Source: Bacteroidales bacterium (GTDB lineage: Bacteria; Bacteroidota; Bacteroidia; Bacteroidales; P3). From it: a stretch of 55,354 bases of DNA. Position 1 is the stretch's first letter. Every line of letters begins with the position of its first letter. Positions 44,431 to 51,449 of the stretch are shown here, in pieces. The stretch is from assembly GCA_017962445.1 (NCBI GenBank), contig JAGCVI010000002.1:1-55354 (forward strand), in the 5' to 3' direction. The position numbers were made by a program, and so were the translations under genes. The notes under the pieces were generated by a model that saw nothing but the letters and a program-made list of their open reading frames with translations, did not search any database and was not told where the DNA came from.

Positions 44431-45054
44431 TTATTTTTTCTTTTTCTTCTTCTTGCCTTGCGACTGCTCTACCGGCAGGCTCGCATGGTTGACATATATG
44501 TTCTTGCCTTGCAGTCTGTCTCTCACCCGCTCGTCGCCCGACATCTGTACAATCTGATTGACGACAATCTCATCATCCGAAAGGTCACCGTTCCACACCA
44601 GGTACGAACGTTTGGCTTGCTGAGCTATCAGCATCACCAGCGAGTCGTACTCTTCGCCGTCGGGCAAATCCTTCAGTTTTTTTATCATCAACTCCAAGTA
44701 TTCGCCGTAGTGACGGCGGTCTATCTCGGTATTCTTGTATTGCAGTCTTTCGTGGGGCTTGTTGGTTTCTTCACTGGCTCTTTTCTTTAATTCGGCAAGT
44801 TCTTCTTGCGCGAACGGCCATGCCGATTCCAGTCTGAATTCCGACATCACCATAAGGTGGTCCCATAATTTGTGCAGCGACACTTCGTCGCGCAACGACA
44901 GCCCGCTCACCTGACCCATCACCGAAATCAAAGCCCTTGTGGCCTCCTTTCTCGGTTCTCCTTCTTCAACGGCACACACGGTCTCTATCATCTTCTTTAT
45001 GTTGCGCCCATACTCACGATACTGCATGTCGCCTCTTTTCGTATTGTATTCCAT
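44431..45054 (-). CDS. DUF4290 family protein
   Basis: This 207-residue, mostly helical protein starts MEYNTKRGDMQYREYGRNIKK, the typical opening of DUF4290, which is conserved next to murA in Bacteroidota. It has no signal or membrane segment. It ends in a run of Lys (codons at 44431-44451) that may bind nucleic acid or the membrane. Function unknown; it lies 27 bases before murA and is probably cotranscribed. Confidence 0.92.
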   Translation of the reverse strand: MEYNTKRGDMQYREYGRNIKKMIETVCAVEEGEPRKEATRALISVMGQVSGLSLRDEVSLHKLWDHLMVMSEFRLESAWPFAQEELAELKKRASEETNKPHERLQYKNTEIDRRHYGEYLELMIKKLKDLPDGEEYDSLVMLIAQQAKRSYLVWNGDLSDDEIVVNQIVQMSGDERVRDRLQGKNIYVNHASLPVEQSQGKKKKKKK

Positions 45055-45091
45055 TTTTCAAAACTTTAAATAAAATAACGCGGCACCCTTA

Positions 45092-45985
45092 TTATTTATT
45101 ATTTTTATTTACGTTTCTTTTTTCAAAAAGGTCCAGGAACTCCTGCGGTATGGGAGTTTCAAGTCTCACGTCCTCGCCGGTCACCGGATGGTGGAAACAA
45201 AGGCGGAATGCATGAAGCGCCAGTCTGTTCAACGGCGACTTGTCGTCCTTGTAGCCATAGATGGGATCTTTCAGCAATGGATGTCCGATGTCGCGCATGT
45301 GAACCCTTATCTGATTGCGTCGGCCTGTCTCAAGCTGCATCTGCACCAAAGCATACCTGGCGTTGCTCTTCAAAGTCTTGTAATGCGTCACCGCCAGCTT
45401 TCCGCCGTTGTCGGTGGGTGACGACAGTACCGAGTACTCGCCGTCTGTCAACCACGACCTCACCATTCCGTCGCGTGGCACAGGCGTGCCCCATGTAACC
45501 GCAACGTAGGCTCTGTCGTACACCTGCTCTTTCCAGTTCCTCTCAAGCATCATCGACACCTCCTTGCTTTTGGACACCAACAACAGTCCCGATGTGTCCC
45601 TGTCGAGACGATGGACTACATGTGCCCTTTGGCGTGAACGCCGACGGATGAAGTATTCGTTCAGCTCGGAGATGACAGTGATATCGTTGGGGTGACTGCT
45701 GCTGCTCAATACACCGACAGGCTTGTTGACCACCAAGAGGTGGCGATCCTCGAAGACTATTGGCATCATGCCGCCCAACATTTTCATCCTGTTGTCGTCG
45801 CCCTCTATTATTACCTTCATCCCTTCGTGCAGCGGGTAGTCGTACTGTGTCACTCTCCGCGAAGCAATGACAACGCGATGTGCCAGTATTTCCTTATGTT
45901 TTGTGCGGCTGCTGTCGGGGAAAACCCGTTCTATCAACTCAAGCAGTTTTATCGGTTCCTTTATCTCGATTTCTAAAGTCTTCAT
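45092..45985 (-). CDS. RluA-family pseudouridine synthase
   Basis: This 297-residue pseudouridine synthase has the RluA catalytic motif HRLDRDTSGLLL with Asp128 (residues 125-136), after a short S4-like N-terminus (about 8-60). C-terminal RNQIRVHMRDIGHPL and LHAFRLCFHHP complete the family pattern. It modifies uridines in rRNA or tRNA; RluC or RluD specificity cannot be told. Confidence 0.94.
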   Translation of the reverse strand: MKTLEIEIKEPIKLLELIERVFPDSSRTKHKEILAHRVVIASRRVTQYDYPLHEGMKVIIEGDDNRMKMLGGMMPIVFEDRHLLVVNKPVGVLSSSSHPNDITVISELNEYFIRRRSRQRAHVVHRLDRDTSGLLLVSKSKEVSMMLERNWKEQVYDRAYVAVTWGTPVPRDGMVRSWLTDGEYSVLSSPTDNGGKLAVTHYKTLKSNARYALVQMQLETGRRNQIRVHMRDIGHPLLKDPIYGYKDDKSPLNRLALHAFRLCFHHPVTGEDVRLETPIPQEFLDLFEKRNVNKNNK

Positions 45986-46053
45986 CTATGTTTTTACTAT
46001 TTGTTTTTTGCTTACTTTTTTCATTCCAAATATTATCAAATCAGTCACAAAAA

Positions 46054-46069
46054 TGTTTCACATGAAACA
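46054..46069. promoter_or_regulatory. parS-like site (ParB/Spo0J binding), one mismatch
   Basis: TGTTTCACATGAAACA matches the bacterial parS consensus TGTTTCACGTGAAACA at 15 of 16 positions. The two 7-base arms are perfect inverted repeats around CA. It lies in the gap between the RluA-type and ProX-type genes, 1.5 kb from the repeat-rich region. Only one such site was seen. Confidence 0.55.
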
Positions 46070-46082
46070 TTACGATAAGTTA

Positions 46083-46640
46083 TTAACAACCAGTTTGATG
46101 AATATTATCTCTATGAACATTTTCCTGCACGTTTTCAACAGTGTCCTTATCGTACAGTTTCAGCACCTCGAATTGGTTGCCGATATTATTGATGAATTTC
46201 AGCATATCCTTGTTCGAAATCACCAGCGACGCCCTGTTGTCGTTTGGGTGGAAACTCACCTTTTCGGCCTTGAGCAAACCCTCATCGACAAATAAGATCA
46301 CCTCGTGGTTTTCATCGTTGACAAGGTTGAACAGGCTCACCGAGCCGGGACGCACACCGAGGTATTTCATCATCCGTTCCGGCGACGCAAAAGAGAGCTT
46401 GCCTTGATGCAGCATCTTCTCGATGGCATGGATGTCCATGTCATGACGACTGTCCATGATGACGAGGTAATGTTTGTTACCTTTATGGTTGCGGAAAAAA
46501 AGGTTTTTGCACAGCGTGGTGCCTTCTCCTCGGTAGAACTGTGCGGCTATCTCTATCGTCGGCGCTTCCGGATGCTCGTAATATTCATACTCCACGCCTA
46601 TCTTCTCCAGGTAGTCGTAGACTTGCTTCTGACCTGTCAT
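46083..46640 (-). CDS. YbaK/ProX-type aminoacyl-tRNA deacylase
   Basis: This 185-residue INS-fold protein (EHPEAPTIEIAAQ, CKNLFFRNHKGNKHYLVIM, KLSFASPERMMKYLGVRPGSVS) resembles ProX/PrdX, which removes mischarged Ala from tRNA-Pro. K45-type lysine (CKNLF) is likely in the active site. It overlaps nadA by 4 bases (ATGA). Confidence 0.9.
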   Translation of the reverse strand: MTGQKQVYDYLEKIGVEYEYYEHPEAPTIEIAAQFYRGEGTTLCKNLFFRNHKGNKHYLVIMDSRHDMDIHAIEKMLHQGKLSFASPERMMKYLGVRPGSVSLFNLVNDENHEVILFVDEGLLKAEKVSFHPNDNRASLVISNKDMLKFINNIGNQFEVLKLYDKDTVENVQENVHRDNIHQTGC

Positions 46641-47584
46641 TTTATTATTCCGAGTTCTTTCGACATATCCAGCATCCGCACAATCGGTGTTTTGGCCTTC
46701 TCAATCAAATCGCTGTCGAGGATTATTTCCGGTTTTTCGTCACGCAGGCAAAGATACAGTTTTTCCAGAGTGTTCATCTTCATGTACGAGCATTCGTTGC
46801 AACTGCAGCTGTCGCTGCCCGATGGGACAATAAATTCCTTGTCGGGATTGTTCTTCTTCATCTCGTACAGGATGCCTGGCTCGGTGGCGACGATAATACG
46901 CTTACTTTCGCTTTTCTGTATATAGTTGAGCATTGCCTTGGTCGAGCCGATGAAATCGGCGACAGCCAGAAGTGCCGAATTGCACTCAGGATGGGCAACC
47001 ATCGGTGCGTCGGGATATTCAGATTTTAGCTTCAGGAAACTCTCGGCCTCCATGGCGTCGTGAACCACACAGACTCCGTCCCATAAAACCATGTTGCGGC
47101 CAGTCTTGCTGTTTATGTATCCGCCAAGGTTGCGGTCGGGAGCGAAAATAATCTTCTCGTCGGCCGGCAAAGCGTTGATGAGTTTCTCGGCATTGCCAGA
47201 GGTGCAAATCAAATCCGACTCCGCCTTGACTTCGGCTGAGCAGTTGACATACGAGACCACAATATGACCTGGATATTGTTCTTTGAATTTTCGCAGGTCC
47301 TCTCCGTTGCACGACTCGGCAAGCGAGCAACTGGCGGCAACGTCAGGTAAAAGGACCTTACGCGAAGGATTCAGTATCTTTGCCGTCTCCGCCATAAAAT
47401 GAACGCCGCAAAAAACGATTATATCAGCATCGGTGCGCTGAGCCTCCTGCGCCAAGGCAAGGCTGTCGCCTATATAGTCGGAGATATCCTGAATGTCGTC
47501 AATTTGGTAATAATGTCCCAAAATGACAGCCCGTTTTTCTTTTTTAAGCCTTATAATCTCGCTTTTAAGCTCATCCTTTGTCAT
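46637..47584 (-). CDS. nadA: Quinolinate synthase
   Basis: It condenses iminoaspartate with dihydroxyacetone phosphate to quinolinate in NAD synthesis. The 315-residue protein has the three cluster Cys (Cys86, Cys172, Cys260) of a 4Fe-4S enzyme, AILGHYYQ-like ILGHYYQIDD, and FCGVHFMAETAK. A second small Cys group (SCSCNEC) lies at the C-terminus. No nadB or nadC is adjacent. A perfect palindrome lies 30 bases upstream. Confidence 0.96.
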   Translation of the reverse strand: MTKDELKSEIIRLKKEKRAVILGHYYQIDDIQDISDYIGDSLALAQEAQRTDADIIVFCGVHFMAETAKILNPSRKVLLPDVAASCSLAESCNGEDLRKFKEQYPGHIVVSYVNCSAEVKAESDLICTSGNAEKLINALPADEKIIFAPDRNLGGYINSKTGRNMVLWDGVCVVHDAMEAESFLKLKSEYPDAPMVAHPECNSALLAVADFIGSTKAMLNYIQKSESKRIIVATEPGILYEMKKNNPDKEFIVPSGSDSCSCNECSYMKMNTLEKLYLCLRDEKPEIILDSDLIEKAKTPIVRMLDMSKELGIIK

Positions 47585-47613
47585 ATTATTTCATTTTTAT
47601 GTTCAAACTCAAT

Positions 47614-47635
47614 ATGAGTGATATATATCACTCAT
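47614..47635. promoter_or_regulatory. Perfect 22-bp palindrome upstream of nadA
   Basis: ATGAGTGATAT and its exact inverted copy ATATCACTCAT meet at the centre. It lies 30 bases before the nadA ATG and 20 bases after the probable -7 element, so it covers the early transcript. It could be an operator for a NAD-responsive repressor, or a leader hairpin. Confidence 0.65.
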
Positions 47636-47654
47636 ACAAGTTAAATTGTTTTTG

Positions 47655-47662
47655 CAAAATTA
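47655..47662 (-). promoter_or_regulatory. Probable -7 element of nadA
   Basis: The minus strand reads TAATTTTG followed by CAAA, a full TAnnTTTG match 71 bases before nadA. No TTTG is found at the usual upstream spacing. Confidence 0.55.
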
Positions 47663-48146
47663 CGAATTTTCAAAAGAATACTAAAATCATTTTTTTGTCA
47701 ACACGAATTTATAAAAACAGAAAACAAAAAAGATATTTTTAAAAAGTAATTTTTTTTCTTCTTTTTTCTTTAGCTGTTCATTTGTTGAAAAAGGTTGTTT
47801 ATTGACAGTTTTTCTATCATTGTCTTAACATATAAGAAACAACTTATCACCGTTTAATTGTTATTGTTTCAAATTGTTGTTTAATTATAAACATATTGTT
47901 AATTCTACTATTTCACAATACTCGAATAGATCTGTTTTTTGTTGAGAACGATGATGAAATACCATTAATATCTTTTCATATTTTTGTCGTTTTTCAACAA
48001 TTATGCAGTAATTGACAATCGCCGTTTTTTTTCAACAATTTTTCAATGCATAATTCAACTTGTAGATGTTTATAAATTTCCTCTGAAATAACGGCGAATA
48101 AATTTAATTATACGAAATTACACAGGTCAAAATATTCGAAAGATTG

Positions 48147-48656
48147 CGTAGCTTAGAGTAATTCGAGAAATTCGCCGTTTTTTCAAATGTCAAGATATCT
48201 ATGTAAATTTACAGTTGTAAACAAAGGATGTGTTTCCTCTAAAATAACGGCGAATAATTCTAACTTGACGAAGCCGCACATGTCAATTTAGGACAAATTA
48301 TCCGAATGTTTGACAATCCCACTTTACATGCGTAGCTTAGAGTGATTCGAGAAATTCGCCGTTTTCATATGTCAAGACATTTATGTAAATTTCACAGTTG
48401 TAAACACAAGGTGTGTTTCCTCCGAAAAAACGGCGAATAACTCTAATTTAAAGAATCCGCATAGGTCAATTTAGGGAAGATTACCCGAATGCTTGGCAAT
48501 CCGCCTTACTTGCGTAGCTTAGAGTAATTCGCAAAAAATCTGTATGATAAGGGCAGCGTAGATTATCGTAATTCGAGAAATTATCCGTTTTTTACATTTG
48601 TCTGTGTTTATGTCAAGATATTTTTGTAAATTTGCAGCGAAAAAAAATGTGATTAA
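48147..48656. repeat. About three direct copies of a ~183-bp unit with inverted arms
   Basis: Units begin with cgtagcttagag at 48147, 48331 and 48513 (spacings 184 and 182). Units 1 and 2 are alike at about five of six positions over their length. Unit 3 is rearranged, with a second start (cgtagattatcg) at 48557. A diverged partial copy precedes at about 48020-48146. Each unit has ttagagtaattcg and ccgtttt on the left and aaaacgg with cgaataactctaa on the right, forming a long imperfect stem. In unit 1, TGTAAATTTACA (48202-48213) is a perfect palindrome between the arms. Confidence 0.85.
48597..48626 (+). promoter_or_regulatory. Promoter-like sequence in the third repeat unit
   Basis: TTTG (48597-48600), 18 bases, then TATTTTTG (48619-48626) match the Bacteroidetes consensus. 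The same place in units 1 and 2 reads TATCTATG and CATTTATG, so only unit 3 matches. It could drive rpiB 390 bases downstream or a short RNA. Confidence 0.5.
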
Positions 48657-48705
48657 GAGAAAATGAAAAATAAGGTGAGATGGGAGAAAGAGTAGAAGTT
48701 AAAGA

Positions 48706-48767
48706 GGAAGTTAATCTTCGATGGAAGTTAAGTGCTTCGCACAGGACAATACCGATTCATTTGTCCA
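48706..48767. repeat. Interspersed 62-base repeat, copy 2
   Basis: This is almost identical to 31579-31640; the main differences are aagtgc for aaatgc and a one-base shift near aatacc. Both copies share the run cttcgcacaggacaatac. Here it is followed by three copies of a ggctgcg element (tgccgaaggctgcgtgccag), also echoed near 22640. Confidence 0.8.
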
Positions 48768-48810
48768 CTTTTGCCGAAGGCTGCGTGCCAGAGGCTGCGT
48801 GCCAGAGGCT

Positions 48811-48937
48811 GCGAACACCTTATTAAAAAATATTGTAGTGAGCAACACCTTAATTAAAATTTATTGTGGTGAGCAACACCTTAATTAAAATTTATTGTGG
48901 TGAGCAACACCGTAGAAATAAAAGAAACTACAGTGAG
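48811..48937. repeat. Tandem array of a 31-base unit, about four copies
   Basis: Units start at 48811, 48842, 48873 and 48904, with a partial fifth at 48937. The form is gcaacaccttaattaaaatt then tattgtggtga. Units 2 and 3 are identical, unit 1 is close and unit 4 diverges in the middle. There are no unique spacers, so it is not a CRISPR. It ends 79 bases before rpiB. Confidence 0.9.
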
Positions 48938-49015
48938 CAACTCCCATTTTTATTTCCCATCGTTCCACTTTATTATTTCATCAATAACAATACCAATCTA
49001 TAACTCTATCATATC

Positions 49016-49459
49016 ATGCCAGAAATAATACCAATTGCCTCAGATCATGCAGGCTTCGAATTGAAAGAAAAAGTAAAACAGTATCTGTCTTCCAAAAATA
49101 TGGAAGTCAAGGATTTCGGAACTTTTTCCGCCGACAGTGTCGACTACCCCGACTATGCTCACCTCATCGGTTCTGCAGTCAACCGCGGCGATTTCAAGCG
49201 CGGCATCGTCATCTGCGGTTCCGGCAACGGTGTGCAGATGACAGTCAACAAGTATCCAAACGTGCGGTGTGCCTTGTGCTGGAACGAGGAGATTGCCTCG
49301 CTTGCACGTCAGCACAACGACGCCAACATGATTGCCATGCCTGCAAGGTTCATTCCATCCGACTTGGCTCTCCGTATCGTCGACATCTTTCTGTCCACTC
49401 CTTTCGAAGGTGGCCGCCATCAACGTCGTGTAGAAAAAATTAATCACTTGTTATCTTGA
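49016..49459 (+). CDS. rpiB: Ribose-5-phosphate isomerase B
   Basis: It interconverts ribulose 5-phosphate and ribose 5-phosphate in the pentose phosphate pathway. The 147-residue protein has the start IASDHAGFELKE, the active-site loop VICGSGNGVQM with catalytic Cys, and RCALCWNEEIASLARQHNDANM. It is the first plus-strand gene after the repeat region. With deoC nearby it supports pentose and deoxyribose use. Confidence 0.96.
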   Translation: MPEIIPIASDHAGFELKEKVKQYLSSKNMEVKDFGTFSADSVDYPDYAHLIGSAVNRGDFKRGIVICGSGNGVQMTVNKYPNVRCALCWNEEIASLARQHNDANMIAMPARFIPSDLALRIVDIFLSTPFEGGRHQRRVEKINHLLS

Positions 49460-49465
49460 TTTTTG

Positions 49466-50602
49466 ATGAATAAAGATTTTTACATCAATTTTTTAAGTAA
49501 TTCAGAAAAGGCTGTCAAGGAAAGTCAGGGAGCGGCAGTTTTTCAAAAGCATGCCGACAACCTCCCTTTCGTTGACTCTGATTCAGCGGCGAAGTGTCTG
49601 CACAATGCCCAGCTGCGCACCATCGAGAACCTTGACGAGGAATTGAACCGCTTCGAGAAGAATTTCGCCAACAAGCACAACTCCGTCTTCTGGGCCTCCG
49701 ATTTCAACGATGTGTTCAGCAGTTTGAAGCAACTCTTCAAGACCCACAAAGTCAAGTCGGTGCGACTGCCTAATGTCAAGGCTTCGACAATATTCCGCGA
49801 GCTCGGCATAAAGTATTTCCTCAAAGAGGAAAAGATATCGCTTGCCGACGATGCCGACATGCAGTTTTTCGCCGTCGACATGATGGTTGCCGACACAGGT
49901 TCGCTGCTCTTTGTCAACCAGAGCAACAACTCGCTGTCGAAGCTTTCGAACAACCGCACCAATGTCTTTTTCGTCACTGTCGACCATATCCTTCCCAACG
50001 CTTCGAAAGTGGAGGTCTACCAGCAGCTTGTCTCTTATCACAATGGAGCAGCACAGCAGGACATGTTCCTGTTCAAAGGGTCGCCAAACTGCAACAACTA
50101 CCTCTTCATTATCGACAACCAGCGAAGCACATTGCTGAAAGAAAAACAGTTGCGTCAGTCTATGACCTGCCTTCAGTGTGGACGTTGCAGCGATGTGTGT
50201 CCCGTTTTCCAAACCATCGGCGAGGAACCTTACAATAATGTCTTCACAGGACCTGTCGCCAACATCATGCTCCCCTGGCTTGAAACCATCGAGTCGTACA
50301 GGCATGTTCTTTACACCTGCACCCTTTGCGGACGTTGCGAAGAGGTCTGCCCTGTCGACATGCCTATCCGCGACATGATTCTTGATGCCAGACATTCATT
50401 TTTCATCAACGGACAGATAGACAAAAAGGACAAGAAAGTGATGTCGGCAATGCGCAAGACAGCGCTGAGCCGCTCAAAGATGAACGCATCCAGCATGTTC
50501 CGCCGCCGTCGCCTGCGCAAATTCCTGTCGTCCGATTTCCGCCGCCGTCGCAAAACCCCACCCCTGAGCAAAGAGACATTCAACAGGTTATTCATGAAAT
50601 AA
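49466..50602 (+). CDS. LutB-like iron-sulfur protein
   Basis: This 378-residue protein has an N-terminal LUD-type domain (about 1-225) and two 4Fe-4S motifs, CLQCGRCSDVCPV and CTLCGRCEEVCPVD (about 230-300). An Arg-rich tail (FRRRRLRKF, FRRRRK) follows. True LutB has about 470 residues and a further C-terminal part, so this is a short form. It may pair with the LutA at 26759 in lactate oxidation, although the two are 22 kb apart. The ATG at 49466 is chosen over a TTG three bases earlier. Confidence 0.85.
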   Translation: MNKDFYINFLSNSEKAVKESQGAAVFQKHADNLPFVDSDSAAKCLHNAQLRTIENLDEELNRFEKNFANKHNSVFWASDFNDVFSSLKQLFKTHKVKSVRLPNVKASTIFRELGIKYFLKEEKISLADDADMQFFAVDMMVADTGSLLFVNQSNNSLSKLSNNRTNVFFVTVDHILPNASKVEVYQQLVSYHNGAAQQDMFLFKGSPNCNNYLFIIDNQRSTLLKEKQLRQSMTCLQCGRCSDVCPVFQTIGEEPYNNVFTGPVANIMLPWLETIESYRHVLYTCTLCGRCEEVCPVDMPIRDMILDARHSFFINGQIDKKDKKVMSAMRKTALSRSKMNASSMFRRRRLRKFLSSDFRRRRKTPPLSKETFNRLFMK

Positions 50603-50632
50603 ACTATAACTATCAGCTGCGTTTACAACAAC

Positions 50633-51382
50633 ATGCCATCATCACTTACCACCCTTTTCTCCTGCATCGACAACACCACCCTCAGCGGCACCGACAGCGT
50701 TGAGTCGGTAGCCGCCTTCTGCAAGGCCACTGCTGCCATGCAGACCATCGAGGTACCCCATGTCGCGTCGGTATGCGTCTATCCTCTTTTTGTCGAGACG
50801 GCCAAGAAGTCGCTCGCAGGCACATCAATACGTGTCGCCTCGGTGGCCGGCGGCTTTCCGGCAGGACAGATACCTCTGAATCTGAAACTTGACGAAATCC
50901 GCTATGCCATAGACTCTGGTGCCGATGAGATAGATTTTGTCATCAACCGTGGACGCTTTCTCCAGGGTGGCGAAAACCATCTTTTCGACGAGGTGGCGGC
51001 AGCCAAAGAGGCCTGCAAGGACCACACCCTCAAGGTTATCATCGAGACAGGCGAGTTGGTCGATGCCGGACATATCTACAGTGCCTCGATGGTTTCTCTC
51101 AACGCCGGCGCCGACTTCATCAAGACCTCCACGGGCAAGATACCCGTCGGAGCCACCCCCTTTGCCGCCTATACCATGTTGTGCGCGTTGCGTGATTTTA
51201 TAAAAAACAATAAAAAAGAGGTCGGTTTCAAGGCCGCTGGAGGCATTTCCACACCCTCCGACGCTCTGTTCTACTACAATTTAGCAGAAAAAATATTGAA
51301 AGATAAAAATATTACTAATCAGAATTTTAGAATTGGAGCCAGCCGCCTGACAGCAAAAATGTTTAAAATTTTAACAGAGTAG
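50633..51382 (+). CDS. deoC: Deoxyribose-phosphate aldolase
   Basis: It splits 2-deoxyribose 5-phosphate into glyceraldehyde 3-phosphate and acetaldehyde in nucleoside breakdown. The 249-residue protein has the Schiff-base lysine in FIKTSTGK, KVIIETGEL, and GFKAAGGIS with the second active-site Lys. The length is normal. It lies 30 bases after the LutB-like gene. Confidence 0.96.
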   Translation: MPSSLTTLFSCIDNTTLSGTDSVESVAAFCKATAAMQTIEVPHVASVCVYPLFVETAKKSLAGTSIRVASVAGGFPAGQIPLNLKLDEIRYAIDSGADEIDFVINRGRFLQGGENHLFDEVAAAKEACKDHTLKVIIETGELVDAGHIYSASMVSLNAGADFIKTSTGKIPVGATPFAAYTMLCALRDFIKNNKKEVGFKAAGGISTPSDALFYYNLAEKILKDKNITNQNFRIGASRLTAKMFKILTE

Positions 51383-51383
51383 T

Positions 51384-51416
51384 TTTGTGTTTTTTCGATT
51401 TTTTTTTGTTATTTTG
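51384..51416 (+). promoter_or_regulatory. Probable promoter of spt
   Basis: TTTG (51384-51387), 21 bases, then TTATTTTG (51409-51416), one mismatch from TAnnTTTG, and GCACC. It lies 34 bases before the spt ATG and right after the deoC stop. Confidence 0.5.
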
Positions 51417-51449
51417 CACCTTATTTAATATATCAACTCGTCTTTTTAA

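Larger units (their letters stand above)
47585..49015. other. Gene-free repeat region between divergent genes, candidate replication origin
   Basis: In this 1431-base gap I see no convincing coding frame. The first 500 bases are extremely AT-rich. TTCAACAA or its complement TTGTTGAA occurs near 47783, 47993 and 48031, one mismatch from DnaA-box forms such as TTTTCCACA. Copies of a ~183-base unit follow from 48147, then an interspersed repeat and a 31-base tandem array. All 14 genes to the left run leftward and all 5 to the right run rightward. With the parS-like site at 46054, this is the pattern around a chromosomal oriC. No exact DnaA box (TTATCCACA) was found, which is the main weakness. 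Confidence 0.4.

Noticed and set aside
48680-48826. 48-codon frame in the repeat region
   Set aside because: It is made largely of the interspersed repeat and the ggctgcg repeats, and the frame in the other copy at 31579 is interrupted.
48811-48937. Possible CRISPR array
   Set aside because: The 31-base units follow each other directly with no unique spacers, and no cas genes are in the window.
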